Below the pieces are notes generated by a model. The model did no database searches, was not told the origin of the DNA, and was given only the letters and a program-made list of their open reading frames with translations. A stretch of DNA of 64,000 nt from Candidatus Tepidifontimicrobium thermophilum (GTDB taxonomy: Bacteria > Sysuimicrobiota > Sysuimicrobiia > Sysuimicrobiales > Sysuimicrobiaceae), in NCBI GenBank assembly GCA_031296405.1, contig JAVKKH010000002.1:1-64000 (forward strand). Direction: 5' to 3'. A program made the translations under genes and the position numbers. The first letter of the stretch is position 1, and each line of letters opens with the position of its first letter. Shown piece by piece: positions 41,093-49,362 of this stretch.

Positions 41093-42502
41093 CTAGCTCG
41101 CGGCGGCGGCTTCCAGCTTCTGCGGTACAGGGAACATCTTGCCCCGGTTGGCGATCTCCCCGGGGTCCATGGCCCGACGGAGCCTGCGCATCACTTCCAG
41201 GTCCGGCTCGGAGAACATTTCGGCGAGGTACTGCCGCTTCTCCATCCCCACCCCGTGTTCGCCCGTGATCGATCCCCCCAGCCGGATGCACAGCCGCAGG
41301 ATCTCCCCCGCCAGCTCCTCCGCCCGCTGCAGCTGGCCCGGCTGGCGGCCGTCGTACAGGATGAGGGGGTGGAGGTTGCCGTCCCCTGCGTGGAAGACGT
41401 TGGCCACCCGGAGCCCGTACCGCCGGCTCAGCCGCTCGATCTCCGCCAGCGCCGTGCCCAACTGTGTCCTAGGCACCACCCCGTCCTGCACCAGGTAGTC
41501 CGGGCTCAGGCGTCCCACCGCGGAGAAGGCGCCCTTCCGGCCCTTCCAGATCCTCTGGCGGTCGGCCTCGTCCCGGGCCAGCCGGACCTCGTAGGCCCCG
41601 GACGCCCGCACCACCTCCAGCAGCTCCGCCAGCTCCGCCTCCACCTCGGGCTCCTCCCCCTCCAGCTCCACGATGAGCAGGGCGGCCGCGTCCTCAGGGT
41701 AGCCCGCGTGTACCGCGGCCTCCGCGGCCTCGATGCTGAGGCGGTCCATGATCTCCACCGCGCCCGGCAACAGGCCTGAAGCCACCACCTGCGCTACGGC
41801 GTCCCCCGCGGCCTCCAGGCTGCGGTACGCGGCGAGCACTGTGCGGTACGCTTCCGGCTTGGGGACCAGCCGCAACGTGACCTCAAGCGCGATCCCGAAC
41901 AGCCCCTCGGAGCCCACGAACAGGCCCACCAGGTCCGGCCCCACCCCCTCCAGGCTCTCGCCGCCGAAGCGCACCACCTCCCCGTCCGCCAGCACCACCT
42001 CCAGGGCCAGGACGTGGTTGCTGGTCATGCCGTACTTCAGGCAGTGGGCGCCTCCGGAGTTGAAGGCCACGTTGCCGCCGATGGTGCACACCGGCTGGCT
42101 GCTGGGGTCCGGGGCATAGTACAGCCCGAAGGGCGCGGCCGCGCGGGAGACGTCCAGGTTCACCACGCCGGGCTCCACCACCGCGATGCGCTCCTCGGGG
42201 TCCAGCCGGAGGATCCGGTTCAGCCGGTTGAGGGCGATGACGATCCCTTCGGGGACGGGCAGGGAGCCGCCCGACAGGCTGGTGCCGCTGCCGCGCGCCA
42301 CAAACGGGATCCCGTGGCGGTGGCACCAGCGGACCGTCGCCACCACCTCCTCCCGCGTCTCCGGCAGCACCACCGCGAGCGGCCGCGCCCGGAAGGCGGT
42401 GAGGGCGTCGGACTCGTAGGCCGCCAGCTCCGCGGGCCGGGTCAGGATCCGGCTCTCCGGGTACAGGGTCCGCAGCCCCTGGAGGACGCGCGCGCGATCC
42501 AC
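41093..42502 (-). CDS. glcD: Glycolate oxidase catalytic subunit
   Basis: 469 residues. FAD-binding [61 protein letters not shown]-terminal substrate and metal region [16 protein letters not shown] and [20 protein letters not shown]. This is the 2-hydroxyacid-oxidising flavoprotein. Located four bases after aceB and four before glcE. A related oxidase gene lies at 59675-61030. Confidence 0.94.
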   Translation of the reverse strand: MDRARVLQGLRTLYPESRILTRPAELAAYESDALTAFRARPLAVVLPETREEVVATVRWCHRHGIPFVARGSGTSLSGGSLPVPEGIVIALNRLNRILRLDPEERIAVVEPGVVNLDVSRAAAPFGLYYAPDPSSQPVCTIGGNVAFNSGGAHCLKYGMTSNHVLALEVVLADGEVVRFGGESLEGVGPDLVGLFVGSEGLFGIALEVTLRLVPKPEAYRTVLAAYRSLEAAGDAVAQVVASGLLPGAVEIMDRLSIEAAEAAVHAGYPEDAAALLIVELEGEEPEVEAELAELLEVVRASGAYEVRLARDEADRQRIWKGRKGAFSAVGRLSPDYLVQDGVVPRTQLGTALAEIERLSRRYGLRVANVFHAGDGNLHPLILYDGRQPGQLQRAEELAGEILRLCIRLGGSITGEHGVGMEKRQYLAEMFSEPDLEVMRRLRRAMDPGEIANRGKMFPVPQKLEAAAAS

Positions 42503-42506
42503 GGCG

Positions 42507-44087
42507 CTACTCGAGTCGGCCGTAAGCCACCAGCGTTAGGAAGTCCACGAACTCCTCCTGGAGGACCAGCTGGTCCAGGATCTCCGCGGCCTCCCTCAGC
42601 CGCGACCCGGGCTGGCCGCCCAGCCGCTGGAGCTCCTGGTCCCGCACTTTCCGGTACAGGTCCGCGTCCACCGGCCTCCCGTCGTCCATCTTCGCACCGT
42701 GGTGGATCCACTGCCACAGCTGCGCCCGACAGATCTCCGCGGTGGCGGTGTCCTCCATGAGGTTGTAGATGGCGGCCGCCCCCGTCCCCTGCAGCCAGGA
42801 GTCCAGGTACTGGAGCGCCACGCTGACGTTGTTCACCACGCCCGCCTCCGTGATGGTCCCGCCCGGGACCCGGACGTCCAGCAGGTGGCTGGCGAGGACC
42901 TGCACGTCCTCCCGGAGACGGTGCTTCTGGTGCGGCCGCCCCGCCAGGACCCGGGTGAAAGGTTCCAGCGCCACCGGCACCAGGTCGGGGTGTGCCACCC
43001 AGGTCCCGTCGAAACCGTCGGCGGACTCCCGCTCCTTGTCCTCCCGCACCTTGGCCAGGGCCCGCTCGTTCACCTCGGGGTCCTTGCGGCTGGGGATGAA
43101 GGCGGCCATGCCCCCGATGGCGTGCGCGCCCCGGCGGTGGCAGGTCTTCACCAGCAGCTCCGTGTACGCCCGCATGAAGGGCACGGTCATGGTGACCTGG
43201 GCCCGGTCCGGCAGTACGAAGTCCCCGCGGTGGCGGAACTTCTTGATGACGCTGAAGATGTAGTCCCACCGTCCCGCGTTCAGCCCGGAGGCGTGGTCCC
43301 GCAGCTCGTACAGGATCTCGTCCATCTCGAAAGCCGCCAGGATGGTCTCGATGAGGACGGTGGCGCGGATGGTGCCCCTCGGGATCCCCAGGGCGTCCTG
43401 CGCGTACTGGAACACGTGGTTCCACAGCCGCGCCTCCAGGTGGCTCTCCAGCTTCGGCAGGTAGAAATACGGACCCGTCCCGCGCTCCAAGAGCTCGCGG
43501 GCGTTGTGGAAGAAGTACAGCCCGAAGTCGAACAGGGCGCCCGAGACGGGCTGGCCGTCTACCCGGACGTGCCGCTCCACCAGGTGCCAGCCCCGTGGCC
43601 GGACCAGCAGGGTCGCCACCTGCTCGCCGAGCCGGTAGTGCTTCCCCTCCGGGCTCGTGTACTCGATGGTGCGCCGGACGGCGTCCATGAGGTTCTTCTG
43701 CCCCACCACCACGTTGCTCCACGTGGGGGACAGCGCGTCCTCGAAGTCCGCCATGAACACCTGGGCGCCGGAGTTGAGGGCGTTGATCATCATCTTGCGG
43801 TCCACCGGGCCCGTGATCTCCACCCTGCGGTCCTGCAGGTCCGCGGGGGCAGGGGCCACCTTCCACTCCGACTCCCGCACCCACCGGGTCTCCGGCAAAA
43901 AGTCGGGCATGGCACCCGCCAGCAGCTCCACCTGCCGCTGCGCCCGCCTGTCCAACAGGCTGCGCCGGGTGCTCTCGAACTCCCGGTGCAGCCCCGCCAC
44001 GAACTCCAGCGCCTCCGGGGTGAGCACCTCAGCCTGCACCGGACCCGCGTCTGCCAGCACTTCCACCCCGCGTGCTGCAACTTCCAT
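42507..44087 (-). CDS. aceB: Malate synthase A
   Basis: 526 residues, the normal size for the A isoform. It condenses glyoxylate and acetyl-CoA to malate. Motifs: [95 protein letters not shown] and [21 protein letters not shown] 44087 chosen because GGAGG lies eight bases upstream; GTG 44102 is an in-frame alternative. First gene of the operon, with the promoter at 44163-44191. No isocitrate lyase is in the window, so glyoxylate is expected from GlcDEF or the CoA lyase. Confidence 0.95.
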   Translation of the reverse strand: MEVAARGVEVLADAGPVQAEVLTPEALEFVAGLHREFESTRRSLLDRRAQRQVELLAGAMPDFLPETRWVRESEWKVAPAPADLQDRRVEITGPVDRKMMINALNSGAQVFMADFEDALSPTWSNVVVGQKNLMDAVRRTIEYTSPEGKHYRLGEQVATLLVRPRGWHLVERHVRVDGQPVSGALFDFGLYFFHNARELLERGTGPYFYLPKLESHLEARLWNHVFQYAQDALGIPRGTIRATVLIETILAAFEMDEILYELRDHASGLNAGRWDYIFSVIKKFRHRGDFVLPDRAQVTMTVPFMRAYTELLVKTCHRRGAHAIGGMAAFIPSRKDPEVNERALAKVREDKERESADGFDGTWVAHPDLVPVALEPFTRVLAGRPHQKHRLREDVQVLASHLLDVRVPGGTITEAGVVNNVSVALQYLDSWLQGTGAAAIYNLMEDTATAEICRAQLWQWIHHGAKMDDGRPVDADLYRKVRDQELQRLGGQPGSRLREAAEILDQLVLQEEFVDFLTLVAYGRLE

Positions 44088-44162
44088 GGCCGTCACCTCC
44101 ACTGAGCTGTCCTCGCGGGACCCGAGAAGGCCCCGGATGTCGTGGTCAGCGTCCTCGCCGCC

Positions 44163-44191
44163 AACGTAGCCGCCCGGCGAGGTGGTGTCAA
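44163..44191 (-). promoter_or_regulatory. Promoter of aceB-glcDEF
   Basis: Minus strand TTGACA (44191-44186), 17 bases, TACGTT (44168-44163). Predicted leader about 70 bases. The upstream edge is 13 bases from the IclR inverted repeat at 44204-44222. Confidence 0.7.
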
Positions 44192-44203
44192 CGCACGGAA
44201 GGA

Positions 44204-44222
44204 TTTTCTACAATGTGGAAAG
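44204..44222. promoter_or_regulatory. Candidate IclR operator overlapping iclR -10 and start
   Basis: TTTTCTACA-A-TGTGGAAAG is an inverted repeat with seven of nine positions matching, of the TGGAAA/TTTCCA kind used by IclR proteins. It contains TACAAT (44209-44214), the likely -10 of the IclR gene, and ends directly before the ATG at 44223. That placement predicts autoregulation and an almost leaderless mRNA. Confidence 0.6.
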
Positions 44223-45050
44223 ATGCCGAGCGGAAGGAAGGCCCCCAGCTCCCACCGGAGGGGCGACGTCCACGTGCGAGCCCTGCTCCGGGGCCTTGCC
44301 GTCCTCGAGGTCCTGGCCCTGGGCCAGGACCTCAACCTGTCCGAAGTCGCCCGTAGGGCGCGCCTGCCCGTGAGCACCGCCCACCGCCTCCTGGAGACCC
44401 TGCGCCGCCGCGGCTTCGTGCAGCCCGTGGAGGACGGCCGCTACCGGATAGGCCTGCGGGCGTTCGAGGTGGGCATGGGATTCCTCCGCGCCCAGCGCCT
44501 GCCCGAGGTGGCGCGTCCGGTGATGCTGGAGTTGGTGAACCGGGTGGAGGAGACCGCCAACCTCGCGGTGCGGGACGGTGCGGAGGCCGTGTACGTCCTC
44601 CAGGTGGAGAGCCACCGCATGCTGCGGCTGTTCGCGCAGCCCGGGGCGCGACACCCCCTGTACTGCACCGGCGTGGGGAAGGTCCTCCTGGCCTGGGAAC
44701 CGGAGGAGGAGGTCCGGAGGCTCCTGGGCGCCGGCCCTCTGCCCCGCTTCACTCCGCGTACCCTGACCGACCCCGACGCCGTGGTCCGCGAGCTGAGGGC
44801 GGTCCGCGCCCGCGGCTACGCGGTGGACCGGGAAGAGCGGGAGTCCGGTGTGCGCTGCGTCGCCGCCCCTGTGCGCGACGCCTCCGGACGCGTGGTAGCG
44901 GCCCTGTCCGTGTCCGCGCCCGCCAGCCGCCTGCCCCACCACCGGATCCCGCCCGTGGCGGGTACGGTGGTGTCCGCGGCGGAGGAGATCAGCCGCCGCC
45001 TGGGGTTTTCCACTGCGCGGATAAGCCCACCGCCGGCAGGGAACATCTAG
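44223..45050 (+). CDS. IclR-family transcriptional regulator
   Basis: 275 residues. N-terminal winged HTH: RALLRGLAVLEVLALGQDLN, then LSEVARRARLPVSTAHRLLE and TLRRRGFVQPVEDGRYRIGL. The C-terminal effector domain has LYCTGVGKVLLAWEPEEE, VRELRAVRARGYAVDREERE and GVRCVAAPVRDASGRVVAAL. IclR-type proteins respond to small organic acids such as glyoxylate or pyruvate. Divergent from aceB-glcDEF and upstream of the TRAP genes, it is the likely local regulator of both. ATG 44223 chosen from family length; it lies right after the operator-like repeat. Confidence 0.9.
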   Translation: MPSGRKAPSSHRRGDVHVRALLRGLAVLEVLALGQDLNLSEVARRARLPVSTAHRLLETLRRRGFVQPVEDGRYRIGLRAFEVGMGFLRAQRLPEVARPVMLELVNRVEETANLAVRDGAEAVYVLQVESHRMLRLFAQPGARHPLYCTGVGKVLLAWEPEEEVRRLLGAGPLPRFTPRTLTDPDAVVRELRAVRARGYAVDREERESGVRCVAAPVRDASGRVVAALSVSAPASRLPHHRIPPVAGTVVSAAEEISRRLGFSTARISPPPAGNI

Positions 45051-45174
45051 GTTCCCTCCGAATCGTAGACACTGCCCCGTCGGGGCACCGGATTCTCGCC
45101 GACGGAAAGGGGGGATGGCAGAATCTGTCGGCGCCGGTCCCAAGTACCTCGAGCCCGAACGAAGGGGGGTTGGT
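45051..45174 (+). other. iclR-dctP intergenic region with hairpins
   Basis: TGCCCC-GTC-GGGGCA (45073-45087) is a perfect six-pair hairpin 23 bases after the iclR stop, possibly a weak terminator without a T run. CGCCGAC (45097-45103) and GTCGGCG (45127-45133) can pair across a 23-base loop. No clear promoter for dctP was found. Confidence 0.4.
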
Positions 45175-46332
45175 ATGGGCACCCGAACGAGGAAGGCCAG
45201 GAACGGGCAGAAGCCACGCCGGATCTCGCGGCGTACGTTCCTGAAGTCTGCGGTGGCGGCCGGCGCGTTCGCCGCCACGGCCACCCTCCCCCGGGTGAAC
45301 GTGGCCCGCGCGCAGGCACCCATCGTGTGGAAGGTCCAGTCCACCTGGCCCACACGGGACATCTTCCACGAGGTCATCGTCAGCCTCGCCCAGCGCGTCA
45401 ACGAGATGTCCGGGGGACGGCTGCGCTTCGACGTGCTGCCCGCGGGAGCCGTCGTCCCCGCGTTCGAGGTCCTCGACGCGGTGAACCGCGGGGTGCTGGA
45501 CGGCGGTCACGGCGTCCCCGCGTACTGGTTCGGGAAACACGTGGCCGCCAGCCTGTTCGGAACCGGGCCCTCCTTCGGCATGGACGCCATTGACCTGCTG
45601 GCCTGGTTCTACTACGGCGGCGGGTTCGACATGTACCAGAACCTGCTGCAGAACGAGCTCAAGATGAACGTGGTCTCCTTCCTGCACGGTCCGATCCCCA
45701 CGCAACCCCTGGGGTGGTTCCGCAACCCCGTCCTCCGTCCCGAGCAGCTCCAGCGGACCAAGTACCGGACGGTAGGCCTGTCTGCGGAGCTGTTCAAAGA
45801 GCTGGGGGCCAGCGTGGTGATCCTTCCCGGGGGGGAGATCGTCCCCGCCCTGGAACGGGGCGTCATCGACGGTGCGGAGTTCAACAACCCCACCTCCGAC
45901 AAGCTCCTGGGGTTCCCCGACGTCCGGAAGGTGTACATGCTTCAGAGCTACCACCAGCCCGTGGAGTGCCTCGAGGTCCTGTTCAACAAGAGCAAGTGGG
46001 ACGCGCTCCCCGCGGACCTGAAGGCCATCGTCCGGAACGCGATCCTGGCCGAGAGCGCGGACTTCCAGCACAAGATGATCGACCGCAACAGCAAGGACCT
46101 GGAGGAGCTGGAAACCCAGCGCAAGGTGCGGGTGTTCGTGACCCCGCGGCCCGTGTTGGAGGCACAGCTCAAGGCGTGGGACGTCCTCATCGACCGCCAC
46201 AGCAAGGCGAACCGGACGTTCGCCCGCATCATCCAGAGCCAGCGGGCGTGGGCGCGCCGGGTGGTGTCGTGGAAGTTGCGGACCTACGTGGACAACCGCC
46301 CGGCCTTCGAGCACTGGTTCCGCCGGCGCTAG
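45175..46332 (+). CDS. TRAP transporter solute-binding protein (DctP-type), Tat-exported
   Basis: 385 residues from ATG 45175, preceded by AAGGGGGG. A twin-arginine signal (RISRRTFLKSAVAAGAFAAT, ending near VARAQA) marks export in folded form. The mature part has VQSTWPTRDIFHEVIVSLAQ, SGGRLRFDVLPAGAVVPAFE, PSFGMDAIDLLAWFYYGG and VILPGGEIVPALERGVIDGA, the pattern of DctP/TakP proteins that bind carboxylates or 2-oxoacids. Beside glycolate oxidase, glycolate or lactate is the likely ligand (inference). Followed by a 34-base perfect palindrome and the permease genes. Confidence 0.92.
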   Translation: MGTRTRKARNGQKPRRISRRTFLKSAVAAGAFAATATLPRVNVARAQAPIVWKVQSTWPTRDIFHEVIVSLAQRVNEMSGGRLRFDVLPAGAVVPAFEVLDAVNRGVLDGGHGVPAYWFGKHVAASLFGTGPSFGMDAIDLLAWFYYGGGFDMYQNLLQNELKMNVVSFLHGPIPTQPLGWFRNPVLRPEQLQRTKYRTVGLSAELFKELGASVVILPGGEIVPALERGVIDGAEFNNPTSDKLLGFPDVRKVYMLQSYHQPVECLEVLFNKSKWDALPADLKAIVRNAILAESADFQHKMIDRNSKDLEELETQRKVRVFVTPRPVLEAQLKAWDVLIDRHSKANRTFARIIQSQRAWARRVVSWKLRTYVDNRPAFEHWFRRR

Positions 46333-46341
46333 GACGTTCCC

Positions 46342-46375
46342 CGGCGGGTGGCCCCCGGCCGGGGGCCACCCGCCG
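46342..46375. repeat. 34-bp perfect palindrome between SBP and permease genes
   Basis: Every one of 17 base pairs matches around the centre at 46358/46359, with half-site CGGCGGGTGGCCCCCGG. The RNA would form a very stable stem. Such elements between a binding-protein gene and permease genes commonly protect the upstream mRNA or reduce read-through, giving excess binding protein. Confidence 0.85.
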
Positions 46376-46395
46376 CCTGCCAGAGGAGGACGACC

Positions 46396-46932
46396 ATGGA
46401 AACGTGGATCCGGAGGCTGTCGGCTCTCTCCAACCTCGTGGGGGTCGTCGCGGCCTGGATGATCCTCCCCCTCACCTTCTCGCTGGGCTATGAGGTCTTC
46501 GCCCGGTACTTCTTCAGCGCCCCCACCACGTGGGCGTTCGACACCACCGTCATGCTGTACGGCGCCTACTTCATGCTGGGAGCCGCCTACACCCTCGCGC
46601 GGGACGCCCACGTCCGGGGCGACGTGTTCTACCGCCGCTTCTCCCCCCGAACGCAGGCCCTCATCGACCTGGTCCTGTACCTGGCGGTCTTCTTCCCCGC
46701 CATGTACGCTCTGACCTACGCGGGCTGGTCCTACTTCTGGCAGTCCTTCCTGGTCCGGGAAACCTCTCCCTTCAGTCCGTACGGCCGGCCCATCTACCCG
46801 TTGAAGTTCGTGATCCCCCTCACCGCGGTGCTGCTGGCCCTGCAGGGGGTGGCGCAGGTCCTCCGCTGCGTCGTCGCCGTCCGCACCAACCGCTGGCCGG
46901 GTGAGCCTCTCGAGCACGAGGTGGCTGCGTGA
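46396..46932 (+). CDS. TRAP transporter small permease (DctQ-type)
   Basis: 178 residues with four predicted helices: LVGVVAAWMILPLTFSLGYE, TWAFDTTVMLYGAYFMLGAA, LIDLVLYLAVFFPAMYALTY and KFVIPLTAVLLALQGVAQVL. AYTLARDAHVRGDVFYRR is the conserved DctQ loop. ATG follows GAGGAGG. It assembles with the large permease; overlap of four bases with the next gene (GTGA). Confidence 0.92.
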   Translation: METWIRRLSALSNLVGVVAAWMILPLTFSLGYEVFARYFFSAPTTWAFDTTVMLYGAYFMLGAAYTLARDAHVRGDVFYRRFSPRTQALIDLVLYLAVFFPAMYALTYAGWSYFWQSFLVRETSPFSPYGRPIYPLKFVIPLTAVLLALQGVAQVLRCVVAVRTNRWPGEPLEHEVAA

Positions 46933-48254
46933 ACCCCGAGACCCTGGGCGTCATCCAGCTGCTGGTCCTGACCCTGGCCATCTTCATCGGCTTCCCCACC
47001 GCCTTCACCCTTCTGGGCCTGGGGCTCGTGTTCGGGACCCTCGGCATCGGGTGGGGGCCGGAGCTTTTCAACCTCATGGCCATCCGGACGTTCCAGGTGA
47101 TGACCAACGACGTCCTCATCTCCGTCGTTCTGTTTGTCTTCATGGGCTACGTGCTGGAGCGGTCCGGGGTCATGGACCGCTTGTTCCACGCCATCCTGGT
47201 GGCGTCGGGCCCACTTCCCGGGTCCCTGGCACTGGCGACGGTGATCACCTGCACCATCTTCGCCATGGCTACGGGCATCATCGGTGCGTCCGTGACCATC
47301 ATGGGCCTGCTGGCTCTGCCGCCCATGTTGCGCCTCCGCTACGACAAGCGCCTCGCCACCGGCTCCGTGGCCGCGGGAGGCACTTTGGGCATCCTCATCC
47401 CCCCCAGCGTCCTCCTGATCCTCTACGCAGCCAACGCGGGGATCTCCATCGTGAAGCTGTACCTGGCGGCCTTCATTCCCGGGTTCCTCTTGGCAGGGCT
47501 GTACGTGGTCTACATCCTGGTCCGGGCCCTGCTCCGGCCGGACCTCAGCCCGCCCCTGCCCAAGGAGGAACGCACCTACGCCGTACCCCAGATCCTCGGC
47601 ATGCTCGCCACCGGGGTCCTGCCCATCTCCCTGTTGATCCTGGCCGTGCTGGGCTCCATCGTCGCGGGCCTCGCGGCCCCCACGGAGGCCGCGGCCATGG
47701 GCGCGCTCGGGGCCCTCGCCCTCAGCGCCGCCTACCGCCGCCTGACCTGGCAGACCCTCCGGGAGTCGGTGTACCACTCCCTGCGGACGTCCAGCACCGT
47801 GCTGTTCCTGTTCGTAGGCAGCAACATCTTCTCCGCCGTGTTCGCCCGGCTCGGGGGTTCGCGGGTCATCGAACAGTTCATCACCGGCCTCGGACTCACA
47901 GGCCCGCAGTTCCTGTGGCTGATGCTGATCGTGGTGTTCCTGCTGGGCTGGCCCCTGGAGTGGACCGAGATCATCATCATCTTCATGCCCCTGTTCTGGC
48001 CGCTGGCCCAGGGCTACGGGATCGACCCCATCTGGCTGGGCGTGCTGGTGGCAGTGAACCTCCAGACCGCCTTCCTCAGCCCGCCCGTGGCCATGGCTGC
48101 CTTCTACATCAAGGGGGTGGCGCCGCCGGGCGTCCTCCTGTCTGACATCTGGTGGGGGATGATGCCGTTCCTGGCGTTGCAGGTCGCAGCGTTGCTGCTC
48201 GTGTACTTCTTCCCGCAGCTGGCCCTGTGGCTGCCCAGCGTCCTGATCCAGTAG
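46929..48254 (+). CDS. TRAP transporter large permease (DctM-type)
   Basis: 441 residues, about 12-13 helices. Typical DctM segments: MATGIIGASVTIMGLLALPP, VAAGGTLGILIPPSVLLILY, GLAAPTEAAAMGALGALALS and LNLQTAFLSPP-like VAVNLQTAFLSPPVAMAAFY. It performs the sodium- or proton-driven translocation with DctP and DctQ. Ends seven bases before the convergent galT gene. Confidence 0.94.
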   Translation: MNPETLGVIQLLVLTLAIFIGFPTAFTLLGLGLVFGTLGIGWGPELFNLMAIRTFQVMTNDVLISVVLFVFMGYVLERSGVMDRLFHAILVASGPLPGSLALATVITCTIFAMATGIIGASVTIMGLLALPPMLRLRYDKRLATGSVAAGGTLGILIPPSVLLILYAANAGISIVKLYLAAFIPGFLLAGLYVVYILVRALLRPDLSPPLPKEERTYAVPQILGMLATGVLPISLLILAVLGSIVAGLAAPTEAAAMGALGALALSAAYRRLTWQTLRESVYHSLRTSSTVLFLFVGSNIFSAVFARLGGSRVIEQFITGLGLTGPQFLWLMLIVVFLLGWPLEWTEIIIIFMPLFWPLAQGYGIDPIWLGVLVAVNLQTAFLSPPVAMAAFYIKGVAPPGVLLSDIWWGMMPFLALQVAALLLVYFFPQLALWLPSVLIQ

Positions 48255-48261
48255 CGGTCGG

Positions 48262-49332
48262 CTACTGCCCGCCGACCTCTCCGTGTACCTCCACCGGTTC
48301 CCGGACGGGCACCGGGACCTGCGAGGCCGGCCGCGCGGGGGCGTCCCGCAGGAACAGCGCGGCCTGCTCCGGGGGGACCACGTTGATGTAGAAACCTGTG
48401 CCCCACTCGAAGCCCGCCACCGAGGTCAGCCGGGGCATGATCTCGATGTGCCAGTGGTACAAGTGCTCAGGGAGCGGGTCGTAGGGGGCGCTGTGGACGA
48501 TGAAGTTGTACGGGGGGTTGTCCAGCGCGGCGTGCAGCTTGTGCAGCGTGGCCCGTAAAGCGTCCGCCAGTTCCACGAGCTCCTCGTCCTCGAGGTGCCC
48601 GAAGGAAGCCTGGTGGAACTTGGGGATCACCCAGGTCTCGAAGGGGAACCGGGAAGCGTAGGGCTCGTAGGCCAGAAACGCGTCGTTCTCGTACACCACC
48701 CGTTCCCGCCGGTCCAGCTCCGCGGACACCACGTCACAGTACAGGCACCGGGCGTGGTCTGCGAAGTACCGCCGCGCCACGTCCAGCTCCTCCTCCGCCC
48801 GGCGGGGGATCACAGGCAGGGCGATGAGCTGCGAGTGGGGGTGCGAAAGGCTGGCCCCCGCGGTCCGTCCGTGGTTGCGGAACAGCAATGCGTACTGGAA
48901 TCGCGGGTCCCGGTCCAGGTCCACGTACCGCTCCCGGTACGTGCGGAGGACGTCCGCCACGTGGTCGTCGGGCAGCAGGCCCAGGTGGGTGTCGTGTTCC
49001 GGGGTCTCCACGATCACCTCGTGGGCCCCCACGGCGTCCATCCGCTCGAACAGGGGCGCCCCCTCCGCGTACAGCTCCCCCTCGATGCGCAGGGCCGGGT
49101 ACTTGTTCGGCACCACCCGGACCCGCCACCCCGGCCCGTCCCGCGGACCCTCCGGGCGCACGGCGTAGATCTCGGGCGGCGTCTCGTGCTCCCGTCCGGG
49201 GCAGAACGGACACCGGTCCCGGTCCGAGGGTGCCCACTCCCGTCCCTTCACGAAGTCCGTTGGCCGGGAAGCCCTCTCGGTGGCGATGATCACCCACCGA
49301 CCGGAGACCACGTCCCGGCGCAGCTCAGGCAC
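48262..49332 (-). CDS. galT: Galactose-1-phosphate uridylyltransferase (GalT family)
   Basis: 356 residues. RRDVVSGRWVIIATERASRP near the N-terminus, zinc Cys pair DRCPFCPGREHETPPEIY, RVVPNKYPALRIEGE, the active-site His triad ASLSHPHSQLIALPVIP and second zinc-like segment ARCLYCDVV. YNFIVHSAPYD and YHWHIEIMPRL complete the C-terminal half. Canonical reaction is UDP-glucose plus Gal-1-P exchange; the adjacent glgA raises the possibility of an ADP-glucose-linked relative. 30 bases after the glgA stop. Confidence 0.92.
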   Translation of the reverse strand: MPELRRDVVSGRWVIIATERASRPTDFVKGREWAPSDRDRCPFCPGREHETPPEIYAVRPEGPRDGPGWRVRVVPNKYPALRIEGELYAEGAPLFERMDAVGAHEVIVETPEHDTHLGLLPDDHVADVLRTYRERYVDLDRDPRFQYALLFRNHGRTAGASLSHPHSQLIALPVIPRRAEEELDVARRYFADHARCLYCDVVSAELDRRERVVYENDAFLAYEPYASRFPFETWVIPKFHQASFGHLEDEELVELADALRATLHKLHAALDNPPYNFIVHSAPYDPLPEHLYHWHIEIMPRLTSVAGFEWGTGFYINVVPPEQAALFLRDAPARPASQVPVPVREPVEVHGEVGGQ

Positions 49333-49362
49333 CTCGCTCCTCCCCGCGACCTGTCCGCACGC

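Noticed and set aside
44989-46917. 642-residue minus-strand open frame opposite the TRAP genes
   Set aside because: The plus strand encodes DctP with a Tat signal and DctQ helices; the minus frame has no domain content.
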